From Paractinoplanes ferrugineus (GTDB lineage: Bacteria; Actinomycetota; Actinomycetes; Mycobacteriales; Micromonosporaceae): a DNA stretch of 64,000 bases. A model generated the notes under the pieces. The model saw nothing but the letters and a program-made list of their open reading frames with translations, was not told the origin of the DNA and ran no database searches. The position numbers and the translations under genes are program-made. The stretch lies in NCBI RefSeq assembly GCF_016862195.1, contig NZ_BOMM01000016.1, positions 186,001 to 250,000 of the forward strand. The letters run 5' to 3'. Below, in pieces: positions 34,144 to 45,862 of this stretch; the stretch's first letter is position 1; every line of letters starts with the position of its first letter.

Positions 34144-34157
34144 ACGGAGTTCTGCCG

Positions 34158-34652
34158 GTGAACCAAGAGCTCGAGCAACGGCTGGCCCACATCGAGCGGC
34201 GCCTGGACGCGCTCGAGACGGGGACGCCGGAAGTCACCGCCGACACCGGCGATCCCTATTGGGCGCTGACCGCCCTGCGCGGCCTGACCACGTCGCCCGG
34301 TGCGGTGCTGTTCACCGGCCTGGTCGACCTGCCGACCGGCGAGCACTACGAGTGGCAGCAGGGGGTGCCGGCCGAGGGCGTCCTCGAATCGGACTGGGCC
34401 GCGCCGTCGGCGGCCCTGACCGCCCTCGCCCACCCGGCGCGGCTGCGCATCCTGCAGGAGGTGCTGCGCGGCAAGCACGCCACGGCCGACCTGCAGGCCC
34501 TCGAGGACATCGGCAGCACCGGCCAGCTCTATCACCACGTGCGGCAGCTGGTGGCCGCGGGCTGGCTGCGGACCGAGTCCCGCGCGCACTACTCGGTGCC
34601 GCCGCAACGCGTCGTCCCGCTGCTGGTGATCATCGCCGCGGCCGTTTCGTGA
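34158..34652 (+). CDS. ArsR-like winged-helix regulator
   Basis: A 164-residue protein. An N-terminal coiled segment (NQELEQRLAHIERRLDALE) is followed by a linker and a winged helix at about 90-150 (LAHPARLRILQEVLRGKHAT, STGQLYHHVRQLVAAGWLR). The C-terminus ends in a short hydrophobic stretch (VVPLLVIIAAAVS). CGGAG lies 8 bases before the GTG. It is divergent from the M23 peptidase gene and probably controls it; no metal-binding Cys is present. Confidence 0.8.
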   Translation: MNQELEQRLAHIERRLDALETGTPEVTADTGDPYWALTALRGLTTSPGAVLFTGLVDLPTGEHYEWQQGVPAEGVLESDWAAPSAALTALAHPARLRILQEVLRGKHATADLQALEDIGSTGQLYHHVRQLVAAGWLRTESRAHYSVPPQRVVPLLVIIAAAVS

Positions 34653-34698
34653 GGCCGAAGCATGGGTAGCCCTCGATGACACGCGGAGGGAGCACACC

Positions 34699-35064
34699 AT
34701 GGGCAGCCGGCCGGTAACGATGATCAGACTGACCCAGTCCGCCCACCGTGACGCCCCGCCCGCGCGGCTGCTCGGCTGCCCGGTCACCGACCAGAACGGC
34801 AACACCCTCGGCACCATCGACGACCTGCTGGTCGACGCGGAGGCCAGGCGCTTCCGCCTGATCAGCGTGGAGCACGGCGGGGTGGTCGGCTTCGGCGCCG
34901 CCTCCTCGTTCATCCCGGTCGAGGCGGTCGACAGCGTGACCGGCGGGCACATCCGGATCGGCCGCAGCAACGCTCAGGTCGCCGACGCCCCGCCGTACGA
35001 CGCGAACGGCATGGCCACCGGCGAGTTCTGCGAGAACCTCTACGGTTACTACGGTCTGGCCTGA
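34699..35064 (+). CDS. PRC-barrel domain protein
   Basis: A 121-residue cytoplasmic protein with a PRC-barrel fold (LLGCPVTDQNGNTLGTIDDL, DAEARRFRLISVEHGGVVGF, FIPVEAVDSV). Such proteins are small, often stress-linked, and of unclear role in actinobacteria. GGAGGGA precedes the ATG. Its 3' end overlaps the convergent GDPD gene by 16 bases. Confidence 0.82.
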   Translation: MGSRPVTMIRLTQSAHRDAPPARLLGCPVTDQNGNTLGTIDDLLVDAEARRFRLISVEHGGVVGFGAASSFIPVEAVDSVTGGHIRIGRSNAQVADAPPYDANGMATGEFCENLYGYYGLA

Positions 35065-35708
35065 TCCTCCGCGCGCCGCCGGATCACCTCGCGCAGCAGC
35101 GGCAGGCTCTTGCTGATCACCCCGGTCACGCCGAGCCGGCGCGCGCCGGCCAGCTCCGCCCCGGAGTCGACCGACCAGGCCAGCACCAGGTCGGTCGAGC
35201 GCCGCAGCTCGTCCACCACGGCCGGGGTGAGCAGCCGCAACCGGATCGAGACGCCGTCCACCGGCGCCTCGCGCATCCGGGCCCGCAACCGCCCGAGCTG
35301 GGCGGCGGTCGCCGCCGAGAAGATCCGCCGGACGTGCGGTTCGGCGGCGAAGGCGTCGAGCATGGCCCACTGTTTGGTGCAGACCGCGACCGGTACGCCG
35401 GGGGCCCGCTCCCGCAGCGTCGCGGCCACCCGCTCGGCGACGCCGGACGAGCGGCCCTTGAGGTCGAGCAGCAGACGCCGGTCGCCGGCCGCGACGTCGA
35501 GGATGCGGACGAGCTCCGGCACCTCGCCCCGCCGGGTCAGCCCGCCATTGCGGTCCCAGAGCAGGCGCGGCCCGACGGTACGCGAATGCCGTACCTCCAG
35601 AGCCCCGCGATAGAGCTGCACGTCGGCCTCGACCAGATCCACCCCGGCGGCGAGCGCGGCGGTCAGGCCGGCCACCGAGTTCCCGCCCCGGTGCGCGACA
35701 GTGAGCAT
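35049..35708 (-). CDS. Glycerophosphodiester phosphodiesterase-like protein (short actinobacterial type)
   Basis: A 219-residue TIM-barrel protein with the GDPD start HRGG (5-8) and EADV motif. The second conserved His-Asp pair of classical GDPDs is His-Ser here (RHSRTVG), as in other short actinobacterial members, so catalysis may differ. It would hydrolyse glycerophosphodiesters to glycerol 3-phosphate if active. No signal peptide. Start at MLTVAHRGG from homology. Confidence 0.78.
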   Translation of the reverse strand: MLTVAHRGGNSVAGLTAALAAGVDLVEADVQLYRGALEVRHSRTVGPRLLWDRNGGLTRRGEVPELVRILDVAAGDRRLLLDLKGRSSGVAERVAATLRERAPGVPVAVCTKQWAMLDAFAAEPHVRRIFSAATAAQLGRLRARMREAPVDGVSIRLRLLTPAVVDELRRSTDLVLAWSVDSGAELAGARRLGVTGVISKSLPLLREVIRRRAEDQARP

Positions 35709-35753
35709 GCCCTGAACCTTCGCACAGCCCGCCGGCCCGGTCAGCACAGCGGC

Positions 35754-36911
35754 TCAGACCGCGTGCGCGTCGAGCAGGTAGGTGCCGCCGCAGGACTCGG
35801 CCAGGGACGGGCCGAACAGCGCGGCCGGGAAATGCGCGCCGGGGCGGCCCTCGCCGGCCAGCAGGCGGCGGGTCACCTCGGCCGGGACGGCACCGGTGAA
35901 CGCCTGGGCCTCGCCGACGCGCAGCCAGCCCTCCCGGACCGTGCCGTCGGACCAGCGGATCCGGGCGTGGCCCCACGAGTGCTCGCGGGGGCGCGGCTTG
36001 GCCTTGAACTCGACCGCGGCCAGCCGGCGCCGGGCGAAGGCGCGCACCGCCGAGATCCGCAGCAGGCCGGTGACCAGCGGCAGCATCGCCCGGATCAGCG
36101 GGGCCGACGGCGCCTCGGCCGACGCGGCGAGCACCGCCGGGGCGCCGCTCGCCCGCTGCGCGGCCACCAGCTCGCCGAGCGGCATGCTCGCGGTCGTGAC
36201 CCGGGTGCCGTCCGGAAGGGTGAGCTCGAGCGGTTCGCCGGCCAGCGGGGCCGGGGCGAGCCGGCCGGCGCGGTACCGCCGGCCCTGGAAGCGGCCGCCA
36301 CCCTCGACCCCCGGCAGGCCCTCGACCAGGGTGCCGGCGAGCGCGTCGCCCAGCCGGCCGGCTTCGGTCGCCAGCGAAGGGATCATGTCGACGCGTACGT
36401 CGAGGGGCGCCGGCCGGTCCGCGCAGAGCTTGACCACGACGCTCTCGGTGGCGGTCACCCCGAAGCCGGCCCCGGTCACCAGCGTCCGCCCGGCGGCGAC
36501 GGCCGCGTCAGCCCGCCCGAGCACCACGGCGACCGCCGCGACGTCGTTGGCCAGGTCGACATAGTGGCTGCCGGCGGCCAGGCAGGCCGCGATCAACGGC
36601 GCCGCGGTGTCCGCGAACGGCCCGATCGTGTTGATCACCACCGCGGGACGCCGCTCGCGGATCGCCGCCGCCGTCGCCGCCGGCGTCCCGGCCAGCACCG
36701 TGCGGCACCGCCCGGCCGGACCGCTGCCGGCCGGACCGCGGCCGGCCGGGTCAGGGCTCGCGCTCTCGGCCGCCAGGCGGTCGGCGGCCCAGGTCAGGCG
36801 GTCGGGGTCGCGGCCGACGAGCGTGGGCGTGATGCCCCGGGCGAGCAGTTCGACGGCTGTCGCGCGGGCGCTGCGGCCGGTGCCGCCCAGAATCCAGACC
36901 TCGGGGTCCAT
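35754..36911 (-). CDS. Saccharopine dehydrogenase-like NAD(P)-binding protein
   Basis: A 385-residue protein with a Rossmann start (WILGGTGRSARATAVELLA) and the saccharopine dehydrogenase N-terminal pattern (VINTIGPFADTAAPLIAACL, GSHYVDLAND). Relatives include trans-acting enoyl reductase-like proteins. The substrate is unknown. I start at MDPEVWIL because GGAG lies in front. It is divergent from a TetR gene, and two operators lie in the gap, one only 20 bases upstream of its start codon, so it is very likely repressed by that TetR protein. Confidence 0.87.
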   Translation of the reverse strand: MDPEVWILGGTGRSARATAVELLARGITPTLVGRDPDRLTWAADRLAAESASPDPAGRGPAGSGPAGRCRTVLAGTPAATAAAIRERRPAVVINTIGPFADTAAPLIAACLAAGSHYVDLANDVAAVAVVLGRADAAVAAGRTLVTGAGFGVTATESVVVKLCADRPAPLDVRVDMIPSLATEAGRLGDALAGTLVEGLPGVEGGGRFQGRRYRAGRLAPAPLAGEPLELTLPDGTRVTTASMPLGELVAAQRASGAPAVLAASAEAPSAPLIRAMLPLVTGLLRISAVRAFARRRLAAVEFKAKPRPREHSWGHARIRWSDGTVREGWLRVGEAQAFTGAVPAEVTRRLLAGEGRPGAHFPAALFGPSLAESCGGTYLLDAHAV

Positions 36912-36930
36912 CAGATGCTCCACTCCTGTT

Positions 36931-36947
36931 ATGACATGACGTGTCAT
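36931..36947. promoter_or_regulatory. TetR operator A
   Basis: ATGACA-TGACG-TGTCAT, a perfect repeat with 6-base arms and a 5-base spacer. It shares its arms and spacer length with operator B, 31 bases away centre to centre (about three helical turns). Confidence 0.75.
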
Positions 36948-36958
36948 CACCCTACCCC

Positions 36959-36981
36959 GTGATGACATGCCGTGTCATCAC
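36959..36981. promoter_or_regulatory. TetR operator B
   Basis: GTGATGACA-TGCCG-TGTCATCAC, a perfect repeat with 9-base arms and a 5-base spacer. It covers the -35 region of the TetR gene, whose TAAAGT -10 box follows at 36983-36988. Confidence 0.8.
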
Positions 36982-36994
36982 GTAAAGTGTGCCG

Positions 36995-37561
36995 GTGGGC
37001 AGATGGCCGGTGGATGCGCGGGAGCGGCTCGAGCGGGCCGCCGTCGAGCTGTTCGTGGCGAAGGGCTTCGCGGCGACCACGGTTCCCGAGATCACCGCGC
37101 GGGCCGGGCTCACCACCCGGACGTTTCATCGGCACTTCGCGGACAAGCGCGAGGTCCTCTTCGCCGGTGGCGAGTTCGCCGAGCTCGCCACCCGCATGAT
37201 CGCCGACGCCCCGGCCGACTGGAAGCCGATGCGAGTCGTCGTCGAAGGGGTGGTCACGGTGGCCGCGACCCGGTTCGACGGGCGCCGCGAGGAGTTGCTC
37301 GTGCGCCGCGGGATCATTCGCTCGGATGCCGGGCTGGGCGAGCGTGAGCTGCAGAAATGGGCCGATCTGGGGCGGGCCGGGACAGCCGGTTTCCGGGCCC
37401 GCGGCATCGAGCCGATGCGAGCGGCGCTGCTCGCCGAGACGGCCATGACGCTGCTGCGGGTGGCCGCCGAGCAGTGGCTCGACCACGACACCGACCGGAG
37501 CCTGGCCGAGATGGTCCGGGAAGCCGCCGCCGCCCTGCGGGACGAGGTCTCGGCCCGCTGA
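36995..37561 (+). CDS. TetR-family transcriptional regulator
   Basis: A 188-residue repressor with a typical TetR helix-turn-helix (RLERAAVELFVAKGFAATTV, ITARAGLTTRTFHRHFADK). Two in-frame GTGs exist; I choose 36995 because TAAAGT ends 6 bases before it (leaderless), though 36989 is also possible. The two strong operators in the divergent gap indicate autoregulation and repression of the saccharopine dehydrogenase-like gene. Confidence 0.92.
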   Translation: MGRWPVDARERLERAAVELFVAKGFAATTVPEITARAGLTTRTFHRHFADKREVLFAGGEFAELATRMIADAPADWKPMRVVVEGVVTVAATRFDGRREELLVRRGIIRSDAGLGERELQKWADLGRAGTAGFRARGIEPMRAALLAETAMTLLRVAAEQWLDHDTDRSLAEMVREAAAALRDEVSAR

Positions 37562-37710
37562 GGGCGGGCGCCGGAAGATCGGGCGGTGCGGCTCCTTCTC
37601 GGTGCTTCGTTCCTGCTGAATCGTTCCCGTGGACAGGTGTCGCGCGTACCCCGACGAGGCGCCGCCATGCGGGACGCCGGCCAGGATCGGCGGCCGGGAG
37701 CGGTGGCGGG

Positions 37711-38580
37711 TCAGTCGTCGAGTTCGGCCAGGACCCGGGTGAGGATGGCCGGGGTCTCGCTCAGCGGGGCGGCCTCGATGAACAACCGGCCGATCGCCGC
37801 CGAGTAGCGGTCGACCTCCTCCCGCTTGTCGACGTAGAGGCCGCCGGTGAGGTGCTCGACGTACACGACGTCGGACAGTTCCTGGTAGGGGAAGCGCAGG
37901 ATGCTGAAGGCGCCGCCGGCGGCGGCGTGACCGCCCGAGGAGAACGGCATCACCTGCAGTTGCACGCCCGGTGATTCGCTGAGTTCCAGCAGGGCGGCCA
38001 CCTGTTCGCGCAGCACGGCGCGGCCGCCGATCGGCCGGTGCAGCACCGCCTCGTCGAGCACCACCCACAGCTTCGGGGCGTCCGGGCGGGCCAGCAACTG
38101 CTTGCGTTCCATCCGCAGGCTGGTGCGGCGGTCGACCTCGGCGGGGGCGGAGCGGTGCAACCCGAGGCTGATCACCGCGCGGGCGTACGCCTCGGTCTGC
38201 AACAGGCCGGGGACGAACTGGACCTCGTACGTCCGGATCAGCTCGGCTGCCTGCTCGAAGTCCAGGTAGGTCTGGAACCAGGTGTCCAGCACGTCGCCGT
38301 ACGGCTGCCACCAGCTCGGCGCGTTCGCCTCGCGGGCGAAGTCGAGCAGTTCACGGCGTACCTCCTCGTCCTGGACGCCGTAGAGGGTGAGCAGGTCGGC
38401 GATGTCCCGTTCCTTGAAGCCGACGCGGCCCAGCTCCATCCGGCTGATCTTGGATTCGGAGCCGCGGAGCGGATGCGCGGCTTCCTCGCGGCTGATGCCG
38501 GCCGCCCGGCGCAGGGCACGCAGGCGCGCGCCGAGCTGCATTCGGCGCACGGTGGAACCGCCGCCCTGTCCCTGGCTCAA
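37711..38580 (-). CDS. XRE-family HTH protein with DUF5753 domain
   Basis: A 289-residue regulator of the large actinobacterial family to which many WhiJ-like proteins belong. The helix-turn-helix is at about 18-60 (LGARLRALRRAAGISREEAA, SESKISRMELGRVGF), followed by the DUF5753 domain (YEVQFVPGLLQTEAYARAVI, LDEAVLHRPIGG). The first in-frame start is TTG at 38580; an ATG at 38541 is also possible. These genes usually sit next to a DUF397 gene, which is absent here. The 16-bp repeat array lies about 100 bases upstream. Confidence 0.88.
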   Translation of the reverse strand: MSQGQGGGSTVRRMQLGARLRALRRAAGISREEAAHPLRGSESKISRMELGRVGFKERDIADLLTLYGVQDEEVRRELLDFAREANAPSWWQPYGDVLDTWFQTYLDFEQAAELIRTYEVQFVPGLLQTEAYARAVISLGLHRSAPAEVDRRTSLRMERKQLLARPDAPKLWVVLDEAVLHRPIGGRAVLREQVAALLELSESPGVQLQVMPFSSGGHAAAGGAFSILRFPYQELSDVVYVEHLTGGLYVDKREEVDRYSAAIGRLFIEAAPLSETPAILTRVLAELDD

Positions 38581-38679
38581 ATCGCCTGCCCCGGCTGATG
38601 TGGCCCGTCCACAGTGGAAAATTAAGATCGTCGGGCGCTAGCATACCGGCGGACGGACCTTTGTGATCACTGAATCGCC

Positions 38680-38763
38680 CCGGATCTGATCTACTCCGGA
38701 TCTGATCTGCCCGGGACCTGATCTACCCCGGATCTGATCTGCCCGGGATCTGATCTACCCGGT
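38680..38763. repeat. 16-bp tandem repeat array, five copies
   Basis: Five contiguous 16-base units of the type CCGGATCTGATCTRCC (38680, 38696, 38712, 38728, 38744) plus a few bases of a sixth. CTA and CTG variants alternate, so the higher-order period is 32. It fills the promoter region between the divergent HTH gene and the methyltransferase gene, whose ATG is 38 bases further. Confidence 0.92.
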
Positions 38764-38800
38764 TCGCCGCAATGACCGGATCGCCCCTGGGAGCCCCATC

Positions 38801-39610
38801 ATGACAGACAGCGACGCCACCGCGAAGCTCGACACGAGCATCCCGCACTCGGCGCGGGTGTGGAACTACTGGCTGGGCGGCAAGGACAACTTCGAGGTCG
38901 ACCGGCAGGTGGGCGACCAGTTCGCCGGCCTCTACCCGGACATCGAGGTGGTCGCGCGGTCGTCGCGCGGGTTCCTGAAGCGGGCCGTCACCTTCCTGGC
39001 CCAGGAGGCCGGCCTCCGGCAGTTCCTCGACATCGGCACCGGCATGCCCACCGCGGAGAACACCCACCAGGTCGCGCAGGCCGCCGCGCCGGAGTCCCGG
39101 ATCGTCTACGTCGACAACGACCCCCTGGTGCTGGTGCACGCGCGGGCGCTGCTGACCGGCTCGCCCGAGGGGGTCACCGAATACATCGACGCCGACCTCA
39201 ACGACCCCGACGCGATCCTCGAGGCGGCCGGCCGCACCACGCTGGACCTGTCCAAGCCGACCGGCCTGATCCTGATGAACATCCTCGGCCACGTCCCCGA
39301 CCTGGAGAAGGCGGTCTCGATCGTCCGGCACCTGATCGGCGCCCTGCCCTCGGGCAGTTACCTGGTCACCGCCGACGGCACCAACGTACTGGACGGCCCG
39401 GCGTTCGAGGAGGCGATCGGGGTGTGGAACGCGAACGCCCCGCTCTCCTACCACCTGCGCCGCCCCGAGGAACTGGGGCGTTTCCTGGAGGGCCTGGAGG
39501 TCGTCGAGCCCGGCCTGGTGCCGTGCGCCCGGTGGCGCCCGTCGCCGGACACCACCGAGGCGGATCTGCGCGAGGTCGACGAGTTCGGTGCCGTCGCCCG
39601 CAAGCCGTGA
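38801..39610 (+). CDS. SAM-dependent methyltransferase, DUF574 type
   Basis: A 269-residue protein of the actinobacterial DUF574 family. The diagnostic N-terminal segment PHSARVWNYWLGGKDNFEVD is at about 15-34, and the SAM-binding motif FLDIGTGMPT is near 76. The target of methylation is unknown; members are frequent in secondary metabolite-rich genomes. The preceding DNA is a 16-bp tandem repeat array that may act as a regulatory region. Confidence 0.9.
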   Translation: MTDSDATAKLDTSIPHSARVWNYWLGGKDNFEVDRQVGDQFAGLYPDIEVVARSSRGFLKRAVTFLAQEAGLRQFLDIGTGMPTAENTHQVAQAAAPESRIVYVDNDPLVLVHARALLTGSPEGVTEYIDADLNDPDAILEAAGRTTLDLSKPTGLILMNILGHVPDLEKAVSIVRHLIGALPSGSYLVTADGTNVLDGPAFEEAIGVWNANAPLSYHLRRPEELGRFLEGLEVVEPGLVPCARWRPSPDTTEADLREVDEFGAVARKP

Positions 39611-41248
39611 CTATCTGACGAAGCCGACTTCGGTGTACTGCCGGTCGTCGCGCAGCCCGTAGGCACCGAAGTTGGCCAGGCCCGCGCGCACCGCCAGGAT
39701 CTGCGGGGTCTGGAACAGCGGTACCGAGTGTCCCTCCTGCCAGAGCAGCACGTCGATCCGGTTGAGCAGGGCGGCCTGTCTGGTGTGGTCGGTCTCCGCG
39801 GCGGCCTGGCCGATCAGCCCGTCGATCTCCGGCGTGCCGATCCGGCCGTAGTTCTGCTCGCCGGTGCTGAGGTAGATCGGGTAGGACAGGGACGGGAATA
39901 CCTGGTCGACGTTGCGGAACGACACCAGGTCGAACGAGCCGCGGTTGACGTACTTCTCGAAGAAGTCGTTGCCCGGCACCTTGCGCAGCTCGACGGTGAT
40001 GCCGGCCTGGGCCAGCATGTTCTGGATCAGCTGCGGCACGGCCGAGGTGCTGCTCGCACTGACCACATAGGTGAGCTTGAGCGGCTGGGCGCCCTTGGCC
40101 CGGCTCCTGCCGTCGGCGGCGGCGGTCCAGCCGGCGCCGTCGAGCAGCGAGCCGGCCGCCGCGACGTCGAACTTGGCGGCGTTGTCCTGGTAACCGTCCT
40201 GGCTCGGCATGAGGAAGTGGTTGCCGACGGTGTGCACGGCGAACGGCAGGCCGGACGACTGCGCGCGGGCGATGGCGTCCCGGTCGATCGCGGCCGCGAT
40301 CGCCTGGCGCACCCGCACGTCGGCGAGCGGTCCCCGGCTGCCCAGTTCGAGGACGGTCTGGTCCCAGCGGCCGCCGGTCCGGATCCTGGTGTCGGGGGCC
40401 GGTGACAGTCGCTTGTAGTCGTCGGGCTGACGGGCCGGGGCCTGGTCGATCTCGTTGTTGAGGTAGGCGTCGGTGATCGCGGCCGAGTCGAGGGCGCGGA
40501 AGACGATCGAGTCGAGCACCGGCTTGACGCCCCAGTACGCGGGGTTCGGCACGATCGTGATGGTCTGCGAGGTCTTGTCGGCGGTCCCGATCTTCCACGG
40601 GCCGCCCCAGACCGGGATCTTCTCGAGCCAGCCGGTGTTGAACTTCTCCGGCGTGTCCAGGGCACTGCCCGGCAGGAGCGGATCGAAGAGCGACTGCCAA
40701 TCGGCGTACGGCTCCCGGAAGGTCACCTTGACCTCGCGCTCGTCCGCACCCTTCGCGACGTCGGTGATCACGTCGTAGCCCGTACTGCTGGACAGCTGGA
40801 ACCGTTTGTCGGTGCCGTTGCGGGTCTTCCACTGGGTGGCGAAGTCCTGCCAGGTGATCGGCGTGGAGTCGGACCAGGTCGCCTTCGGGTTGAGCCGGTA
40901 GGTGACGACCGGTCCGGCGGCCCCGGCCGAGATCAGTACGTCGGGGTTGGCCACCGGTTTCGCGCTCTCGTCGGAATACCAGAGCCGGGGCTGGGTCATG
41001 GCCAGGATCGCCTGGCCGTCGCCCTGGGTGCCGTCGACCTGCCCGACGTTGTACTGGGTGATCCACTGCTGGATCGACAGGTGCAGGGTGCCGCCGGGCT
41101 TGAGCGCGTCGCGCGGCTGGGCGTTGATGTCGGTGCTCCCGGTTCGCGGCGCCGCCGACTGGTCGACGCGCGGGTCCGCGGTGCCGCTGCACGCCGCCAG
41201 CACCCCCACGACCCCCATGATCACCAATACCCGGATATGTCTGAGCAC
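39611..41248 (-). CDS. ABC transporter substrate-binding lipoprotein, family 5 (second importer)
   Basis: A 545-residue solute receptor. The signal ends at Cys20 (VLAAC). The body is of the peptide type (LKPGGTLHLSIQQWITQYNV, TYRLNPKATWSDSTPITWQD, VRQAIAAAIDRDAIARA). GTG start at 41248 with GGAGG 7 bases before. It is divergent from the permease genes at 41369-45273, with which it should form one importer. Such split, divergent organisation is less usual than a single operon. Confidence 0.92.
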   Translation of the reverse strand: MLRHIRVLVIMGVVGVLAACSGTADPRVDQSAAPRTGSTDINAQPRDALKPGGTLHLSIQQWITQYNVGQVDGTQGDGQAILAMTQPRLWYSDESAKPVANPDVLISAGAAGPVVTYRLNPKATWSDSTPITWQDFATQWKTRNGTDKRFQLSSSTGYDVITDVAKGADEREVKVTFREPYADWQSLFDPLLPGSALDTPEKFNTGWLEKIPVWGGPWKIGTADKTSQTITIVPNPAYWGVKPVLDSIVFRALDSAAITDAYLNNEIDQAPARQPDDYKRLSPAPDTRIRTGGRWDQTVLELGSRGPLADVRVRQAIAAAIDRDAIARAQSSGLPFAVHTVGNHFLMPSQDGYQDNAAKFDVAAAGSLLDGAGWTAAADGRSRAKGAQPLKLTYVVSASSTSAVPQLIQNMLAQAGITVELRKVPGNDFFEKYVNRGSFDLVSFRNVDQVFPSLSYPIYLSTGEQNYGRIGTPEIDGLIGQAAAETDHTRQAALLNRIDVLLWQEGHSVPLFQTPQILAVRAGLANFGAYGLRDDRQYTEVGFVR

Positions 41249-41368
41249 GATGCCGCCTCCCCGATTTGTCTTGTTCGACGGCCTCACCCTATTCCCCTCG
41301 GATCGATCGGTGACCATACTTAAGATCCTCGATACAAGCTGTTATCAGAATCCGGTTACGGTGATCAC

Positions 41369-42349
41369 GTGCTCGGCTATCTCGCCAAGCGGCTGAGCTA
41401 CTTCGCCGTTCTGATGCTGGTGGCGGCCTTCCTGGCGTACCTGCTGGCGGCCACGGCGCTGTCCCCCCGGGCCTATTTCCAGGCCCGGCAACCCCCGCCG
41501 CCGGCCGCCCAGGTCGACGCGCAACTCGCCTCGCTCGGGCTCGACCCGCGGCAGCCGGTGCTCGTCCGCTTCGCGCACTGGGCCGGCCACGCGGCCCGCG
41601 GCGACCTCGGGCTGAGCATCAAGGGCGGCTCGGTCAACGACGAGTTCGGCCGCCGGGTCGGGGTCAGCCTGCGGCTGCTCGTGCTCGGCACCCTGCTCGG
41701 CACCGTCCTCGGGGTGGCGGTCGGCGTGTGGGGCGCGGTCCGGCAGTACCGCCTGTCCGACCGCACCACCACCCTGCTCGCGTTCGTGCTGCTGTCCACC
41801 CCGACCTTCCTGCTCGCGCTGCTGCTGAAGATCGGCGCGCTGGCGCTCAACCAGGCCACCGGCCGGCAGCTGATCTCGTTCACCGGCGAGGCGACACCCG
41901 ATCTGCGGGGCTCGTTCGCGACCGTGCTCGCCGACCGGGGCGTGCACCTGCTGCTGCCGACCCTGTCGATCGGACTGGCCACGCTCGCCTCGTACAGCCG
42001 GTACCAGCGCAGCGCGATGCTCGACGTGCTCGGCTCCGACTACCTGCGCACCGCCGAGGCGAAGGGTCTCTCCCGGCGCGAGGTCCTGGTCAAGCACGGG
42101 CTGCGGACGGCGCTGATTCCGATGTCGACGTTCTTCGCGTTCGGCTTCCTGGGCGTGCTGACCGGCGCCACGTTCACCGAGAAGATCTTCGGCTGGCACG
42201 GCATGGGTGAGTGGTTCATCGACTCGATAAACAACAACGACGTGAACGCGGTGGTCGCGGTCAACCTGTTCGCGGCCGGAACCGTACTGTGCGCCGGGCT
42301 TCTCGCCGATCTCACGCACGCCGCCCTCGACCCCCGGGTGCGGCATTGA
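41369..42349 (+). CDS. Peptide-type ABC transporter permease (DppB-like, second importer)
   Basis: A 326-residue permease. The first helix (LGYLAKRLSYFAVLMLVAAF) and the extended periplasmic segment up to residue 90 are typical of DppB/OppB; five more helices follow, with a coupling loop near TAEAKGLSRREVLVKHGLR. GTG start; a TACGGT box stands 6 bases in front, so the mRNA may be leaderless. It partners the fused permease-ATPase protein encoded next. Confidence 0.92.
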   Translation: MLGYLAKRLSYFAVLMLVAAFLAYLLAATALSPRAYFQARQPPPPAAQVDAQLASLGLDPRQPVLVRFAHWAGHAARGDLGLSIKGGSVNDEFGRRVGVSLRLLVLGTLLGTVLGVAVGVWGAVRQYRLSDRTTTLLAFVLLSTPTFLLALLLKIGALALNQATGRQLISFTGEATPDLRGSFATVLADRGVHLLLPTLSIGLATLASYSRYQRSAMLDVLGSDYLRTAEAKGLSRREVLVKHGLRTALIPMSTFFAFGFLGVLTGATFTEKIFGWHGMGEWFIDSINNNDVNAVVAVNLFAAGTVLCAGLLADLTHAALDPRVRH

Positions 42350-42354
42350 CCGGG

Positions 42355-45273
<2,919 letters not shown>

Positions 45274-45301
45274 GCCGGCGCCGAGCACCCCGGGCGGGCG
45301 G

Positions 45302-45862
45302 ATGATCGAGACCGACCGGCTGCGGCTGCGCCGATGGCGTGACGACGACCTCGACGCGCTGGCGGCGATCAACGCCGACCCGGAGGTGATGCGCTACATC
45401 CTCGACGGGGCGGTCCGCGACCGGGCGCAGAGTGCCGACAGCCTGGCCAGGATGATGCGCGACTGGGACGAGCGGGGGTTCGGCCTGTTCGCGGTGGAGC
45501 GGCGGGACACCGGCGCGCTGCTCGGCTGGGCCGGCCTGGCGGTGCCCGAGTTCCTGCCCGAGGTGCTGCCGGCGGTGGAGATCGGCTGGCGGCTGGCCCG
45601 CCCGGCGTGGGGACGGGGTTACGCCACCGAGGCGGCCGCGGCGGCGCTCCGGTTCGCCTTCGAGGAGCACGGACTCGACCGCGTCATCAGCATCCGGCAC
45701 GTCGACAACGAGCGCTCGCGGCGCGTCATGGAAAAGCTCGGGCTGACCCACGAGTTCGACACCGTCGTGCCGGGCCACGACCAGCCGGTCGCGGTGCACG
45801 CGCTCACGCGGCCTCGTAACTCCCGCACCGCATCACGTCCAGGAAAGCCAGGACCTCGGTAG
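45302..45862 (+). CDS. GNAT-family N-acetyltransferase (RimJ/RimL type)
   Basis: A 186-residue acetyltransferase with the RimJ/RimL start IETDRLRLRRWRDDDLDALA and the acetyl-CoA-binding loop RPAWGRGYATEAA. The conserved HVDNERSRRVMEKLGL helix follows. It acts in the cytoplasm on a small molecule or protein N-terminus, unknown which. The last 59 bases overlap the convergent hydrolase gene, and the Arg/Pro-rich tail encoded there is atypical. Confidence 0.9.
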   Translation: MIETDRLRLRRWRDDDLDALAAINADPEVMRYILDGAVRDRAQSADSLARMMRDWDERGFGLFAVERRDTGALLGWAGLAVPEFLPEVLPAVEIGWRLARPAWGRGYATEAAAAALRFAFEEHGLDRVISIRHVDNERSRRVMEKLGLTHEFDTVVPGHDQPVAVHALTRPRNSRTASRPGKPGPR

